A stretch of 64,000 nucleotides of DNA from Candidatus Rokuibacteriota bacterium (GCA_016184125.1 JACPDG010000041.1:1-64000), one strand, 5' to 3'. Shown: positions 7,826 to 16,570, counted from the first letter of the stretch. Numbers and translations: made by a program. The notes: generated by a model from the letters alone, not told the origin.

Positions 7826-8948
7826 ATGGAAACGCGCTCGCTGGACCAGCTGGGCGACGAGATCGCGGAGCTGTCGGCGCACCTCGAGGCGGCGCCCGCC
7901 CGCCTCCTCGACCTCATTCGCGAGTTCGACGGGCGAGCCGGCTGGAACACCGGATTTCGCTCCTGCGCCGCCTGGCTGAGCTGGCGCGTGGGGCTCGACC
8001 TGAACGCGGCCCGCGAGCGCGTTCGGGTGGCGCGCGCGCTGGGGACACTGCCGCGGCTGGCCCAGGCGCTGGCCCGCGGCGAACTGTCGTACGCCAAGGT
8101 GCGCGCGCTGACCCGCGTGGCCACGCCGGAGACCGAAGAACAGTTGCTGGCGCTCGGCAGGGCCGGCACCGCGGAGCATGTCGAGCGAGTGGTTCGCGGC
8201 TGGCGGCGCGTGGACCGGCAGGCCGAGGCCCGGGAGACCGCGCGGCAGCACGCCCGCCGGGCGCTCCACGTGTATCACGACGAGGACGGCACGGTGATTG
8301 TGCGAGGGCGGCTGGCGCCCGAGGTCGGCGCGCTGCTCCTGCAAGCGCTCTCCGCGGCCCGCGAGCGATGCCCCGGTCCTGGAGGATCCGGATCAGCCCG
8401 GCCAGTCCGTGCTGGAGGACGGCGCGCACGTTCCCGCGGAAACGTCCCGGCGCCTGGCGTGGGACGCGAGTCGCGTGGTGATGCAGCACGGGCGCGACGG
8501 CCGGGTCGTGGAGGTCGAGGCCCGGGCGCGGACGATCTCGTTGGCGTTGCGACGCGCGCTCAACCACCGAGACCGTGGCTGCCGCTTCCCGGGCTGCGGC
8601 CTGCCGTTCGGCCAGGGCCATCACATCCGTCACTGGGCACAAGGAGGCCCCACGACGCTGTCGAATCTCGCCCTGCTCTGTCGCCGGCACCACCGCGCGG
8701 TCCACAAGGAGGGCTACCGGGTCGATCGACAGCCCGATGGCGAGCTTCGATTCCGCCGTCCGGACGGCCGGCTGCTGCCCGACGTCCCGTCTCCTCCCGA
8801 GGTACGCGGCGATCCCGTGGAGCTCCTCCGAGCGCGGCACGACGCCGATGGCCTTCGCCTGCACGCTCGGACCGCCACCCCGGGTTGGCTGGGGGAGCGC
8901 CTCGATGTCGGCTGGGCGATCGACGTCTTGCACCCGCTGGCAAGATAG
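7826..8948 (+). pseudogene. DUF222 / HNH endonuclease protein, frameshifted with internal deletion
   Basis: From ATG 7826 (after AGAAAGGGG) runs a DUF222 domain (LDLIREFDGRAGWN, then CAAWLSWRVGLDLNAARERV) in one frame to about 8366. The rest continues in another frame: DAPVLEDPDQPGQSVLEDGA, then the HNH nuclease CRFPGCGLP, GHHIRHWAQGG, LCRRHHRAVH. The DUF222-to-HNH linker of about 60 residues seen in intact relatives is missing at the junction, so this is a deletion plus frameshift. Intact members are common orphan, 13E12-repeat-type genes of unknown role. The HNH motif itself is complete, but no start is evident for a separate second protein. Confidence 0.7.
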
Positions 8949-9228
8949 ACGTCGTCGTCTTCGAGAAGGCGCGTGTCCGGTGTGCGGGCTTCCGGTTCCG
9001 GGCACCGGCGTATTGCGTCTGGCACCACGACGAGGAGATGCCGACCCACTGCGCGGCCCGCGCTCGCGTTCCCCCGTACGCGCGCCTCGCGTTTTTCAAC
9101 CGCCGCCCGAGCATCGCGAGGATGGCGCCTCCTCCTCCTCGACGCCCGCCCTCCGCCCCGTTCCGGCCATTCATCCGGTGATGTGGTGAGGCGCCGCCAT
9201 TCATGCGGGTCCTCACCACTCCGTCGCC
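8949..9228. other. No recognisable gene; hairpin at 9183-9219
   Basis: I see no supportable CDS. Short stretches with CxxC and HH motifs on the plus strand (about 8970-9050) change frame and are not assignable. GTGGTGAGG (9183-9191) and CCTCACCAC (9211-9219) form a perfect 9-bp inverted repeat just beyond the end of the minus-strand antitoxin and may terminate it. Confidence 0.4.
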
Positions 9229-9408
9229 TCAGCGTTGCAGGCGGAACCCGCGGGCTTCCAGCTCGTCGTTCAGCTGGTTCAGCCGGAGCGGGTCGACTCC
9301 GGGCCGGAACAGAGTTCTGAAGGCGTCGACGAAGGGAAGCTTCCGCCGATGGGCGAGCTCGCGCAGTTTCGTGGCTACGTCATCATCGAGGGTCAGCATC
9401 GTCCTCAC
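9229..9408 (-). CDS. Small VapB-type antitoxin, orphan
   Basis: A 59-aa protein (56 aa if the ATG at 9399 is used). MLTLDDDVATKLRELAHRRK is the beta strand and first helix typical of ribbon-helix-helix VapB/CopG antitoxins, and it ends LNDELEARGFRLQR. It lies just downstream of the Uma2 gene on the same strand. No PIN toxin follows, only unrecognised sequence, so it is an orphan or left-over partner. Family call is by pattern. Confidence 0.55.
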   Translation of the reverse strand: MRTMLTLDDDVATKLRELAHRRKLPFVDAFRTLFRPGVDPLRLNQLNDELEARGFRLQR

Positions 9409-9434
9409 GGAGACATCGTGGTGCGAGCCGCGCG

Positions 9435-9935
9435 CTACCCGAACAGCTGCGAGGCGACGATGCGAAGGCCCCGGTCGGGTAGCTCGATCGCCTCGACCTG
9501 GATAAGGTTGGCGCCGTCGTACCGGTGAAACCGATGGCGTTCCGGATCGACCAGCCAGACGTACGAGACGCCCCAGGCGCGGTACTCGTCGAACTTGGTC
9601 AGCAGGTCGGCCAGGCTGTCATCAGGCGCGAGCACCTCGATGACGGCCAGGGGCGGCATCGACGGGATGCGCTCGGCGGGCTCACGGTCGGCGAAGACGG
9701 AGAGATCCGGGACCCGCATGCGGCTCGGGCTGACGGGGAGGCGTACCTCGACCGCGGGGAACAGGCGATGCTGCTCGCGCAGGCGAGTGATAGCGTCGGA
9801 CAATTCGCTGACGGCGCGGCCGTGCTGGTAGGTCGGCAAGCTCCTCTCCACCACCTCGCCATCCACGTACTCGCGGTCGGACTCGTACGAGGTCCCGAGA
9901 TACTCTTCGAGCGGCACGAGGGTCCGGGTCGTCAT
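9435..9935 (-). CDS. Uma2 family (DUF820) putative restriction endonuclease-fold protein
   Basis: A 166-aa protein. EEYLGTSYESDREYVDGEVV opens the fold and VPDLSVFADREP, PPLAVIEVLAPDDS and DEYRAWGVSYVWLVDPE give the PD-(D/E)XK-like core (E..PDLS..EVLxP..K/Y). Uma2 proteins are widespread, often many per genome, with unproved nuclease function. A TACAAT box ends nine bases upstream of the ATG on the minus strand, so the message may be leaderless. It stands alone apart from the antitoxin downstream. Confidence 0.85.
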   Translation of the reverse strand: MTTRTLVPLEEYLGTSYESDREYVDGEVVERSLPTYQHGRAVSELSDAITRLREQHRLFPAVEVRLPVSPSRMRVPDLSVFADREPAERIPSMPPLAVIEVLAPDDSLADLLTKFDEYRAWGVSYVWLVDPERHRFHRYDGANLIQVEAIELPDRGLRIVASQLFG

Positions 9936-10039
9936 CGCTCATGGATTGTATCTCGTGCCGACAACCAGAGACCGCGGTGCCGGTACTCGTCGGCGAGACG
10001 GTCGACGGCCTCGGCGATCTCGACCGATCGGTCCTCCAT
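9932..10039 (-). CDS. Possible 35-aa peptide upstream of Uma2
   Basis: ATG 10039 opens a 35-residue frame (MEDRSVEIAEAVDRLADEYR...) whose TGA overlaps the Uma2 ATG (ATGA). The overlap and helical, charged composition are the only support. A -10 box for Uma2 lies inside it, which argues against it. I do not recognise it. Confidence 0.2.
   Translation of the reverse strand: MEDRSVEIAEAVDRLADEYRHRGLWLSARDTIHER
9945..9950 (-). promoter_or_regulatory. -10 box (TACAAT) of the Uma2 gene
   Basis: TACAAT on the minus strand is followed by nine bases and the ATG at 9935. That places transcription start at or next to the start codon. No ribosome site lies between. The same arrangement recurs upstream of several other genes in the window. 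Confidence 0.4.
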
Positions 10040-10096
10040 GGCACTTCGGATTCTGCGCGACGGCTGCGCACGGCGAAGAGGCGGGCCGCCCAGGGC

Positions 10097-10447
10097 CTAC
10101 GTCCCGAGCACGAACGGGATCTGCTGGGACGCGGCCGGGGTGAACCGCAGCAGGCAGCGAAGCGCCGCCTGGTGCTCGGTGGCGCCCGGTCGAGCGGACA
10201 CGTACAGGGCGGCCACGAGATCGCGCCAGCGCAGGAGCTCCCGGCGGAGCGGCGGCCGCGGCCGCACCTCGATGGTCAGGTCGGTGAGTCGGAGCACGCG
10301 CTCGTACGCGTGACGGAGCCGGTCGCGATCTTTCGCACCGAGCAGCTTGCCGGCGCGATGCATCTCGTTGGCGATCATCAGGATTTGCTGGTCCAGCGTG
10401 AACGTGGCCCAGCGGTCCGCGGTCAGCGTCGCGTGCTGGGTGCTCAC
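10097..10447 (-). CDS. Hypothetical protein, partner of DUF5674 gene
   Basis: A 116-aa, largely helical protein without signal or membrane segments (WATFTLDQQILMIANEMHRA, then LLRWRDLVAALYVSARPG). The GTG start overlaps the stop of the DUF5674 gene upstream (GTGA), so the two are translationally coupled. I do not recognise the family. The tight pair could be a two-gene module such as a toxin-antitoxin pair, but nothing in either sequence shows this. Confidence 0.6.
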   Translation of the reverse strand: MSTQHATLTADRWATFTLDQQILMIANEMHRAGKLLGAKDRDRLRHAYERVLRLTDLTIEVRPRPPLRRELLRWRDLVAALYVSARPGATEHQAALRCLLRFTPAASQQIPFVLGT

Positions 10448-10821
10448 GCGAGCGGCTCGCCCTGGCCGATGAGATCGAGCGTGAGGTCGCGAACGGCGTG
10501 GCGGATGACCCGGTCTTCGATCTCCATCGAGCGGTTCCCCTGGGCGGGACGGATGTTGATGAGCGCCGTGAATTCGATACAGGCGTCGCGCCCGCGTCCG
10601 GGATAGTAGTTCGCTCCCCAGAGATCCGCCTGCCGACTTCCGCCGGCCAGTAGCAGGTGTTCGGCGTCCGCGTGAAGCTCGCCACCGATCGCGATCAGGC
10701 GTCGGCGGACGTCGACGACGTACTTCACCATGTCGCCAAAGAATAGCTGCACGAGTCGCTGCAGCTCCGAACGCTCGATGCGACGGTCGAGCACCAGGAT
10801 CGGCTGCGGTTCGTCGGGCAT
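10444..10821 (-). CDS. DUF5674 family protein
   Basis: A 125-aa protein with the family core: LVQLFFGDMVKYVVDVRRRL, then IAIGGELHADAEHLLL, QADLWGANYYPG, and INIRPAQGNRS. It matches DUF5674 in length and motif order. Function is unknown; invariant Glu, Asp and Arg residues suggest an enzyme or RNA-binding role but none is proved. First gene of a coupled pair with the 116-aa hypothetical protein. Confidence 0.75.
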   Translation of the reverse strand: MPDEPQPILVLDRRIERSELQRLVQLFFGDMVKYVVDVRRRLIAIGGELHADAEHLLLAGGSRQADLWGANYYPGRGRDACIEFTALINIRPAQGNRSMEIEDRVIRHAVRDLTLDLIGQGEPLA

Positions 10822-10849
10822 GGCGATGGGCGATCGGGGGGCGCGCGGC

Positions 10850-11052
10850 TCAGAGCCCCGGGTACGTCGGCTTCAGGCGCTCGTCGCCCGGCAGGTCGCG
10901 CGCGGCGCCCGACAGCACCAGTTGGCCGCTCTCGAGCACGCACGCGCGATCCGCGAGCGTCAGCGCCTGCCGGACGTTCTGCTCGACGAGCAGGACCGTC
11001 ACGCCGTCGCCGTTGATCGCGCGGACGGTCTCGAAGATCTTGCCGACCAGCA
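10850..11052 (-). pseudogene. livF: livF (branched-chain amino acid ABC ATPase) 3' fragment
   Basis: The last 66 or so codons of a LivF-type ATPase: VTVLLVEQNVRQALTLADRA (the H-loop region; LivF has a Gln-Asn here), then VLESGQLVLSGAARDL and the family C-terminus LKPTYPGL. Walker A, signature and Walker B motifs are absent. It is joined directly to a livK 5' fragment, so the whole middle of a liv operon has been lost. Confidence 0.75.
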
Positions 11053-11229
11053 GATCTCGAAGCCCTCGAGGTGGCCCTTGCCCTCGCTGGCCAGGGGGCC
11101 GGTGAGCGGATCGAGCACGCCGATCTTGTACTCGCCCGACAGCGCCTGGCCGTGGCTGGCGGTCGCGACGGCGACGAGGCCGGCGAGGAGCGAGAGCACG
11201 GACGAGATCGCGAGCGGTCGGCGGTGCAT
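11053..11229 (-). pseudogene. livK-type binding protein 5' fragment
   Basis: ATG 11229 starts a signal peptide (MHRRPLAISSVLSLLAGLVA) and the first strand of a Leu/Ile/Val-type periplasmic binding protein (EYKIGVLDPLTGPLASEGKG). After about 59 residues it runs into the livF tail. An intact livK-livH-livM-livG-livF run of about 5 kb would lie between these ends, so a single large deletion is the simplest explanation. Confidence 0.72.
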
Positions 11230-11324
11230 GGGAGACGTCCCGGTGATGTGAGGGTGCGACGGGGTTGTACCGCGCGCGATCCGGTGTGTCAAGGCGTCGA
11301 GGCCGTGGGTTAGACTGGAAGCCC

Positions 11325-11876
11325 GTGAGTGACGACCTCGAGCACGCCCTCCTCTCGCCCTCGACCATCCGTTTCTGCCCGCTCTGCGGCGCGCGCCTCG
11401 AGCCGCGGCCGGTGCCGCCCGACTTCCGGGAGTACGCGGTCTGCACGTCGCCCGCGTGCGGGTTCGTGTTCTACCTCAACCCGAAGGTCGTCGCCGCGAC
11501 GATCCCGGAGCAAGACGGCCGGGTGCTGCTGACGCGCCGGTCGATCCAGCCCGGCCGCGGGCTCTGGACGTTCCCCGGCGGCTTCGTCGACTTCGGAGAG
11601 TCGGTCACCGACGCCGCCGTTCGCGAGACGCTCGAGGAGACCGGCCTCAGCGTCGAGCTCACCGGCCTGCACAACGTCTTCACGTATGCGAATGCGCCGA
11701 TCATCATCGTGTATCGCGCGCGGGTGTCGTCCGGCACGCTGGCGACGTGCGCCGAGAACGACGCGCTCGAATGGATGACGCCCGCGGAGATTCCCTGGGA
11801 GCGCCTCGCGTTCCCCTCGACGCGCGATGCGCTGCGCGAGTGGGTCGCGTCGCGCGGGGAGATGCCGAAGGGGTAG
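11325..11876 (+). CDS. Nudix hydrolase with N-terminal zinc ribbon
   Basis: A 183-aa protein. The zinc ribbon has CPLC at about residues 18-21 and CTSPAC at about 41-46; the Nudix box follows (GGFVDFGESVTDAAVRETLE, then ETG). This layout is like NudC/ADP-ribose-type Nudix enzymes, which cleave nucleoside diphosphate derivatives; the exact substrate is open. GTG 11325 is chosen because TAGACT ends eight bases upstream and the upstream frame has no family similarity. It faces the TauE gene convergently, with a double hairpin between them. Confidence 0.87.
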   Translation: MSDDLEHALLSPSTIRFCPLCGARLEPRPVPPDFREYAVCTSPACGFVFYLNPKVVAATIPEQDGRVLLTRRSIQPGRGLWTFPGGFVDFGESVTDAAVRETLEETGLSVELTGLHNVFTYANAPIIIVYRARVSSGTLATCAENDALEWMTPAEIPWERLAFPSTRDALREWVASRGEMPKG

Positions 11877-11895
11877 GAGCACGCCGGGAGAAATC

Positions 11896-11968
11896 GAGGA
11901 GCGCCACGGGTTTCCCGGGGCGCTCCGAGCGTTGGGGGGCGTGGGGGGCCATTTCGGGGCCCCCCACA
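11896..11968. terminator. Intergenic double-hairpin element between convergent genes
   Basis: First hairpin: GGAGCGCC (11898-11905) with GGCGCTCC (11919-11926). Second: GTGGGGGGCC (11941-11950) with GGCCCCCCAC (11958-11967), 10 bp. It lies between the Nudix stop (11876) and the convergent TauE stop (11972), so it can serve both strands as terminator. It belongs to the repeat family seen at 15236, 30632, 36657, 38573, 52719, 58465 and 61263. Confidence 0.65.
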
Positions 11969-11971
11969 CCG

Positions 11972-12697
11972 TCAGCCCAGCAGCATGTGGAGGCCCATCA
12001 GCACCACCAGGACTTCCACGACCACCAGGAACACCCGGTCGCTCACGCGATCCAGCAGCCGGCGGGCCACCCATGATCCCGCGAACATCGTCGCGCCGAG
12101 CGCCAGACCGACCACGAGCGTCTCCCACGTGAGCAGGCGGTAGCGCGCGAGCACCGCGCCGCGCGCGAGGTGCATGCCGAACGCGCACACCGCCTCGCTC
12201 GCAATGTAGGTCCCGCGCCGGAGCCCGTACGCGAGGAAGAACGGCGTGACGACCGGGCCGGTGGTCACGACGAGCGCGGACAGCGCGCCGAAGACGGCGC
12301 CGAGCGCGGGGAAGTGGGCCAGGCGCACGCGCAGCCGGCCCGACGAGAGCACGCGGCGCAGCGGGCTCGCGACGAGCAGGAAGCATCCGATCACGACCCG
12401 GAGCGTGTCGCCCGTCACGCCGGCATAGAGGACGGTGCCGAGCGCCGTCGCCGGGATCGCGCCGAGCAGGAACCGCGCGGCGACCGCCCGGTCGAGCTCG
12501 TGCCGGCTCCACCAGACGCGCGAGAGGTTGCCGAGCAGCATCGTCACGGTGAGCACCGGGACGGCGGCATGCACGCCGAGCACCGTGGCGACGATCGGCA
12601 GCAGGATGATGCCCGCGCCGAAGCCGGCGATGCCGCCGATGAGCGAGCCGCCGAGCGCGGCGAGGAGCAGGACGACCCACGCGATGGGATCAGGCAT
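11972..12697 (-). CDS. TauE/SafE (TSUP) family sulfite/organosulfonate-type permease
   Basis: A 241-aa membrane protein with about seven or eight hydrophobic segments. It opens with the TSUP pattern LGGSLIGGIAGFGAGIILLP and has the duplicated second-half motif FPALGAVFGALSALVVTTGP. TSUP proteins export or import sulfite, sulfonates or other anions. Short for the family (about 250) but complete. Divergent from an MFS gene 11 bp away. Confidence 0.85.
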   Translation of the reverse strand: MPDPIAWVVLLLAALGGSLIGGIAGFGAGIILLPIVATVLGVHAAVPVLTVTMLLGNLSRVWWSRHELDRAVAARFLLGAIPATALGTVLYAGVTGDTLRVVIGCFLLVASPLRRVLSSGRLRVRLAHFPALGAVFGALSALVVTTGPVVTPFFLAYGLRRGTYIASEAVCAFGMHLARGAVLARYRLLTWETLVVGLALGATMFAGSWVARRLLDRVSDRVFLVVVEVLVVLMGLHMLLG

Positions 12698-12708
12698 CGA
12701 CCGCTGGC

Positions 12709-13902
12709 ATGGCGTGCCATCATACCGCGGTGAGCCGCACGGTCGCCGCCGCGGGCGCGTTCCTGATCTCGCTCGACTCCACGCTCAACATCGCGTTCCC
12801 CGCCATGGCGGCGTGGTTCGAGCGGCCGCCGGAGTCGATGCGGTGGGTGATCGTCTCGTACGTGCTCACGTACTCGCTCACCTCGTTCGCCGGCGGCGCG
12901 CTCGCCGACCGGCTCGGGCTCGCGCGCGTGTTCCGGGCCGGCGTGGCGCTGAGCGCCGTGGCCTACGTGCTGGCCGCGGCGGCGCCGGCGTTCACGTGGC
13001 TCATCGCCGCCCGCGTCGTGCAGGGCATCGCCGGGGGCCTGGTGTACGGGACGTCCCCCGCGCTCGTCACCGCGGCGGCGGCGCCGAACGAGCGAGGCCG
13101 CGCGCTCGCGGTCCTGAACGCGAGCATCGGGACCGCGCTGGCCCTCGGTCCGGCCGTCGCCGGGCTGCTGCTCGAGGTGTTCCAGTGGCAGGCCGTGTTC
13201 GTCGTTCGCCTTCCGATCGCGCTGCTCGTCCTGTCCGGCGCATGGCGCGCGCTGCCCGACAGCGGCGCGGCCGCCGGTGTGAGGCTCGTCGGCATCCGGG
13301 ACCTGGCGCGCGCGCACGTCGTGCACGCCTGCACGCTCTCCTACCTGGCGAATGCCGGCATCTTCGCGATCTGGCTGCTCGCGCCGTTCTACCTGGTGAA
13401 CCGCCGTGGCCTCGATCCCGTCGCGGGCGGTCTCTACTTCATGCTGACCCCGCTCGGGACCGCGGTGGCCGCACCCGTCGCCGGCCGTCTCGCCGACCGG
13501 CTCGGCGGCCGGATGCCGGCGATCGCCGGCCTCGCGCTCGAGGCGAGCGGCCTGCTCGCCCTCTCGCAGGCGACCGAGTCGACACCGGCGCTCGCCGTCG
13601 CCGCAGCGCTGCTCGCCGCCGGATTCGGCCTCGGCCTGTTCCAGGTGCCGAACATGACGGCCGTCATGGCGGCGTTCCCTCCGGGCCAGCAGGGGGCCGC
13701 CGGTGGACTGTCGTTCATGGCGCGAACGCTCGGCGTCGTCTCGGGCGTGGTGACGTTCGCGGCGATCTTCGCGACGCGTCGCGCGGCCGCCGGCTTCGAG
13801 GCGGCGTTCACGGCGGCGTTCCTGGTGGCCGCGGGTGCCGTCGCGGCGGCTGCGCTCGCCGCGACGCTCCCCGAGCGGGCTCGGCGCGGTGACCGTCGTT
13901 GA
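12709..13902 (+). CDS. MFS transporter (drug/organic-solute efflux type)
   Basis: A 397-aa protein with about 12 membrane segments. Motif A-like GGALADRLGLARVFRAGVAL lies between TM2 and TM3 and its second-half counterpart is GRLADRLGGRMPAIAGLALE. LISLDSTLNIAFPAMAAWF at the N-terminus is the EmrB/DHA2-style D1 motif. A GTG at 12730 is an equally plausible start; neither has a ribosome site, and TGGCA/TGCCA arms at 12705-12719 overlap the ATG. The substrate is unknown. Confidence 0.85.
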   Translation: MACHHTAVSRTVAAAGAFLISLDSTLNIAFPAMAAWFERPPESMRWVIVSYVLTYSLTSFAGGALADRLGLARVFRAGVALSAVAYVLAAAAPAFTWLIAARVVQGIAGGLVYGTSPALVTAAAAPNERGRALAVLNASIGTALALGPAVAGLLLEVFQWQAVFVVRLPIALLVLSGAWRALPDSGAAAGVRLVGIRDLARAHVVHACTLSYLANAGIFAIWLLAPFYLVNRRGLDPVAGGLYFMLTPLGTAVAAPVAGRLADRLGGRMPAIAGLALEASGLLALSQATESTPALAVAAALLAAGFGLGLFQVPNMTAVMAAFPPGQQGAAGGLSFMARTLGVVSGVVTFAAIFATRRAAAGFEAAFTAAFLVAAGAVAAAALAATLPERARRGDRR

Positions 13903-13960
13903 CCGTGCCCCGGCTCGCGGCCACAATTCACGCGCGATGACGCTCCAGGTTCCGTAGCGG

Positions 13961-15148
13961 ATGACGTCGAGCTACCGGTGGGTGGTCCTCGGACTTACCG
14001 TCGTCGGGTTCATGCAGACGCACCTGCATCGCTTCGCGTTCGCGTCGCTCATCCCGACGTTCGTCGCCGATCTCGGTCTCTCGTACGCCGCCGCCGGGAC
14101 GATCCAGACGGCGTACTTCTGGACGTACACGCTCGTCCAGGTGCCGATCGGCATGATGGCCGACCGCTGGGGCTCGCGCCGGGTGATGGTGGCGTGCATG
14201 GGCGTGCTCGCCGCCGGCGCCCTCGCGTTCGCGGCCAGCCGGACGTACGTGGAAGCCATCGGCGCACGGATGCTCGTCGGGCTCGGCGCCGCCGCGGTGT
14301 GGGTGCCCGGCATGCGACTGGTCAGCGAGTGGTTCCCGCCGGCGGAGCGCGGGCGCGCCACGGGGCTCATGTCGGCGGGCGGCGGCATCGGCGGGACGCT
14401 CGGGCTCGTGCTGGTGCCGTGGCTCGCCGGCTTCCTCGGCTGGCGCACCGCGTATGCCGCGCTCAGCGTGCCCGCGATCCTGACCGTGCTCCTGCTCGCG
14501 GTGTTCCTCCGCTCTCGCGGCGGCGGCGCCGTCGCCCACGCCGCCGACGGACGTCTGGGACGCGTGCTCGCGTCGCGCGCGCTCTGGCCGTTCAACGTCT
14601 CCGTGTGCTGCTCGTTCGGCGGGTACTTCAGCTTCCTCACGTTCCTGCCGGCGTTCCTGGTGAAGGACATGCGGTTCACGCCCGCTGAGGCCGGCTTCAC
14701 CACGAGCCTCATCACCGCGGGCGCGATCCTCTCGTGGCCGCTCGCGGGCGTGCTGAGCGACCGGCTCGGCGTCAGGAAGCCACTCGTCCTCGCGAGCCAG
14801 GCGGTGAGCGTGCTCGCGTGCCTCGCGTTCGCGTGGCCGCTGCCCGCGCTGCCGCCGGCGGCCGCGATGGTCGCCGCGCTCGCGACCGGGCTGCTCATCG
14901 GCGGCACCATCTTGCCCTTCGTGATGATCGCGGAGCTGTTCCCGCACGACCTGGCGGCGACGGCGGCCGGCGTGGCGAACTCGGCGTGCTTCGTCGGCGG
15001 CATGGTGCTGCCCATCCTGCTCGGCCGCGTGGTCGACGTGACCGGGAGCTTCGCTCCGGCTTTCGTGGTCGCCGCGCTGGTGCAGCTCGCCGCGCTGGTC
15101 GCCGCCTGGTTCGTCACCGAGACGGGCCCGCGTCGCGTCACGGCCTGA
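13961..15148 (+). CDS. MFS transporter (anion/organic-acid type)
   Basis: A 395-aa, 12-segment protein. The first loop reads GMMADRWGSRRVMVACMGVL and the second half LSDRLGVRKPLVLASQAVSV. SEWFPPAERGRATGLMSAGG is the segment-5 motif shared by phthalate-, hexuronate- and nitrate-type (ACS/NNP-like) MFS carriers. Import of an organic acid is plausible but not shown. Same strand as the previous MFS gene, 58 bp downstream, followed by repeat elements. Confidence 0.86.
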   Translation: MTSSYRWVVLGLTVVGFMQTHLHRFAFASLIPTFVADLGLSYAAAGTIQTAYFWTYTLVQVPIGMMADRWGSRRVMVACMGVLAAGALAFAASRTYVEAIGARMLVGLGAAAVWVPGMRLVSEWFPPAERGRATGLMSAGGGIGGTLGLVLVPWLAGFLGWRTAYAALSVPAILTVLLLAVFLRSRGGGAVAHAADGRLGRVLASRALWPFNVSVCCSFGGYFSFLTFLPAFLVKDMRFTPAEAGFTTSLITAGAILSWPLAGVLSDRLGVRKPLVLASQAVSVLACLAFAWPLPALPPAAAMVAALATGLLIGGTILPFVMIAELFPHDLAATAAGVANSACFVGGMVLPILLGRVVDVTGSFAPAFVVAALVQLAALVAAWFVTETGPRRVTA

Positions 15149-15235
15149 TGGCCGCGGGTCGGGTAGATTGCGGCCTCGGCGCGCCGATGGTAGCGTGAGC
15201 GGCGCGGCCGGGCCCTTCTCTAACGATGTGGGTGG

Positions 15236-15484
15236 TCGAGGAGCGCCACGGCTGTGCCGGGACGCTCCGAGTGCGGGGTTGGGGGGCCTCGAGGCTCGGG
15301 CCGAGCGAGAACCCGAGGCGCGGCCCGGGTCCCCCGGGCCGTGTCCGAGCGTTGGGGGGCTTGGGGGGCTTCGAGGCTCCGGGCCGAGGGGGAACCCGAG
15401 GCGCGGCCCGGGTCCCCCGGGCCGTGTCCGAGCGCGGGGGGCTTGGGGGGCTTCGATAGTCCCCCCATGAAGATAGTCCCCCCA
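15236..15484 (+). repeat. Cluster of intergenic G-tract hairpin elements
   Basis: A copy of the GAGCGCC...GCGCTC hairpin is followed by two tandem copies of a unit of about 100 bp (GAACCCGAGGCGCGGCCCGG, GGGTCCCCCGGGCC palindrome, GTGTCCGAGCG, then GGGGGGCTTGGGGGGCTTCG). The end is a 17-bp tandem duplication of ATAGTCCCCCCATGAAG. The last copy adjoins AAGGAGG, the ribosome site of the next gene. The same modules occur inverted at 38573-38690 and 61263-61427. Confidence 0.85.
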
Positions 15485-15498
15485 TGAAGGAGGTGTGC

Positions 15499-16539
15499 AT
15501 GGCGACCGTGCTGAGTTCGACACGTCACCAGCTCGACGACACCGTCGACGCCATCGAGTACTGCTTCGAGCGCGGCTGGTCCGACGGGTTGCCGGTCATC
15601 CCGCCGGCCGAGGCGCGCGTGCGCGCGATGCTGGACGCCGCCGGGCTCGCGCCCGACCATCAGGTCGGGTACGTCGAGCACCGCGCCGTCGCGATCACCG
15701 CCGAGAAGGTCGCCGTGAACGCCGTCATGGCCGGGTGCAAGCCCGAGTACCTGGCGGTCGTCATCGCGGCGGTGCAGGGCATCAGCGATCCGCGGTGGAG
15801 CTATCACGGGCCCGGGACCTCGACGGCGGGGGCCGGCGTGCTCATGATCGTGAACGGTCCGATCGCCCGCCGGCTCGACGTCAATGCGGGCGACAACCTC
15901 TTCGGGCCCGGCTGGCGCGCGAACCTCACGATCGGGCGGGCCGTCCGGCTCGTCATGCGGAACGTCTGCGGCTCGCGGCCCGGCACGCTCGATCGCGGCA
16001 CGCTCGGGCACCCGGGCCGGCTCTCCTACGTGATCGCGGAGAACGAGGCCGAGAGCCCGTGGACGCCGCTGCACGTCGAGCGCGGTCTCGAGCCGGAGCA
16101 GAGCGCGGTCACGGTGATGGCCGCCGAAGGGCCGCGGCAGTTCTACAACCAGCTCTCGAGCACCGCCGAGGGCGTGCTCACGACGCTGGCGGACGACATG
16201 CGGATCTCGGGGAACGTGATGGGCCAGCCGATGTACGCGGTCGTGCTCGCCGGCGAGCACATGCGCACGATCGCGAAGAGCGGCTGGGGCAAGACGGAGA
16301 TCCGCGCGTTCCTGTTCGAGCACACCAGGAACTCGCACGCGCATCTCAAGCGCACGCAGCGGATGTCGGGCGAGCTCCGGCCGGGCGACGAGACGCTCAT
16401 GCGGCCGCTCGTCGAGTCCCCCGACGACATCCTGGTCGTCGCCGCGGGAGGCAGGGCCGGCGCGTTCAGCGCCTACATCCCCGGCTGGGGCAGCAAGCGG
16501 TCATCCCAGGCGGTGACCGTGGCCGTGGCGCAGCCGTGA
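15499..16539 (+). CDS. Conserved protein of unknown function upstream of UGSC selenoprotein
   Basis: A 346-aa soluble protein I cannot assign to a characterised family. Notable stretches are ERGWSDGLPVIPPAE, VAITAEKVAVNAVMAGCKPE, GPGTSTAGAGVLMIVNGPIA, QFYNQLSSTAEGVLTTLADD and SAYIPGWGSKRSSQAVTVAV. Cysteines include C19, C74 and C154. ATG 15499 follows AAGGAGG (15487-15493); an ATG at 15484 lies inside the repeat and is rejected. The gene ends 31 bp before the UGSC gene, with a strong AAGGAGGAGG between them, so they form a two-gene unit and probably work together. Confidence 0.8.
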   Translation: MATVLSSTRHQLDDTVDAIEYCFERGWSDGLPVIPPAEARVRAMLDAAGLAPDHQVGYVEHRAVAITAEKVAVNAVMAGCKPEYLAVVIAAVQGISDPRWSYHGPGTSTAGAGVLMIVNGPIARRLDVNAGDNLFGPGWRANLTIGRAVRLVMRNVCGSRPGTLDRGTLGHPGRLSYVIAENEAESPWTPLHVERGLEPEQSAVTVMAAEGPRQFYNQLSSTAEGVLTTLADDMRISGNVMGQPMYAVVLAGEHMRTIAKSGWGKTEIRAFLFEHTRNSHAHLKRTQRMSGELRPGDETLMRPLVESPDDILVVAAGGRAGAFSAYIPGWGSKRSSQAVTVAVAQP

Positions 16540-16570
16540 CGCCCATGGAGCGCAAGGAGGAGGCTATCCG

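Noticed and set aside
8950-9180. Zinc-finger-like short protein with CxxC and HH motifs
   Set aside because: The motifs fall in different frames and no start or family match can be supported.
15236-15484. CRISPR array
   Set aside because: Only two to three G-rich units with no unique spacers; they match the intergenic hairpin family found elsewhere.
15484-15498. ATG 15484 as start of the 346-aa gene
   Set aside because: It lies within the repeat and overlaps the AAGGAGG site that serves ATG 15499.
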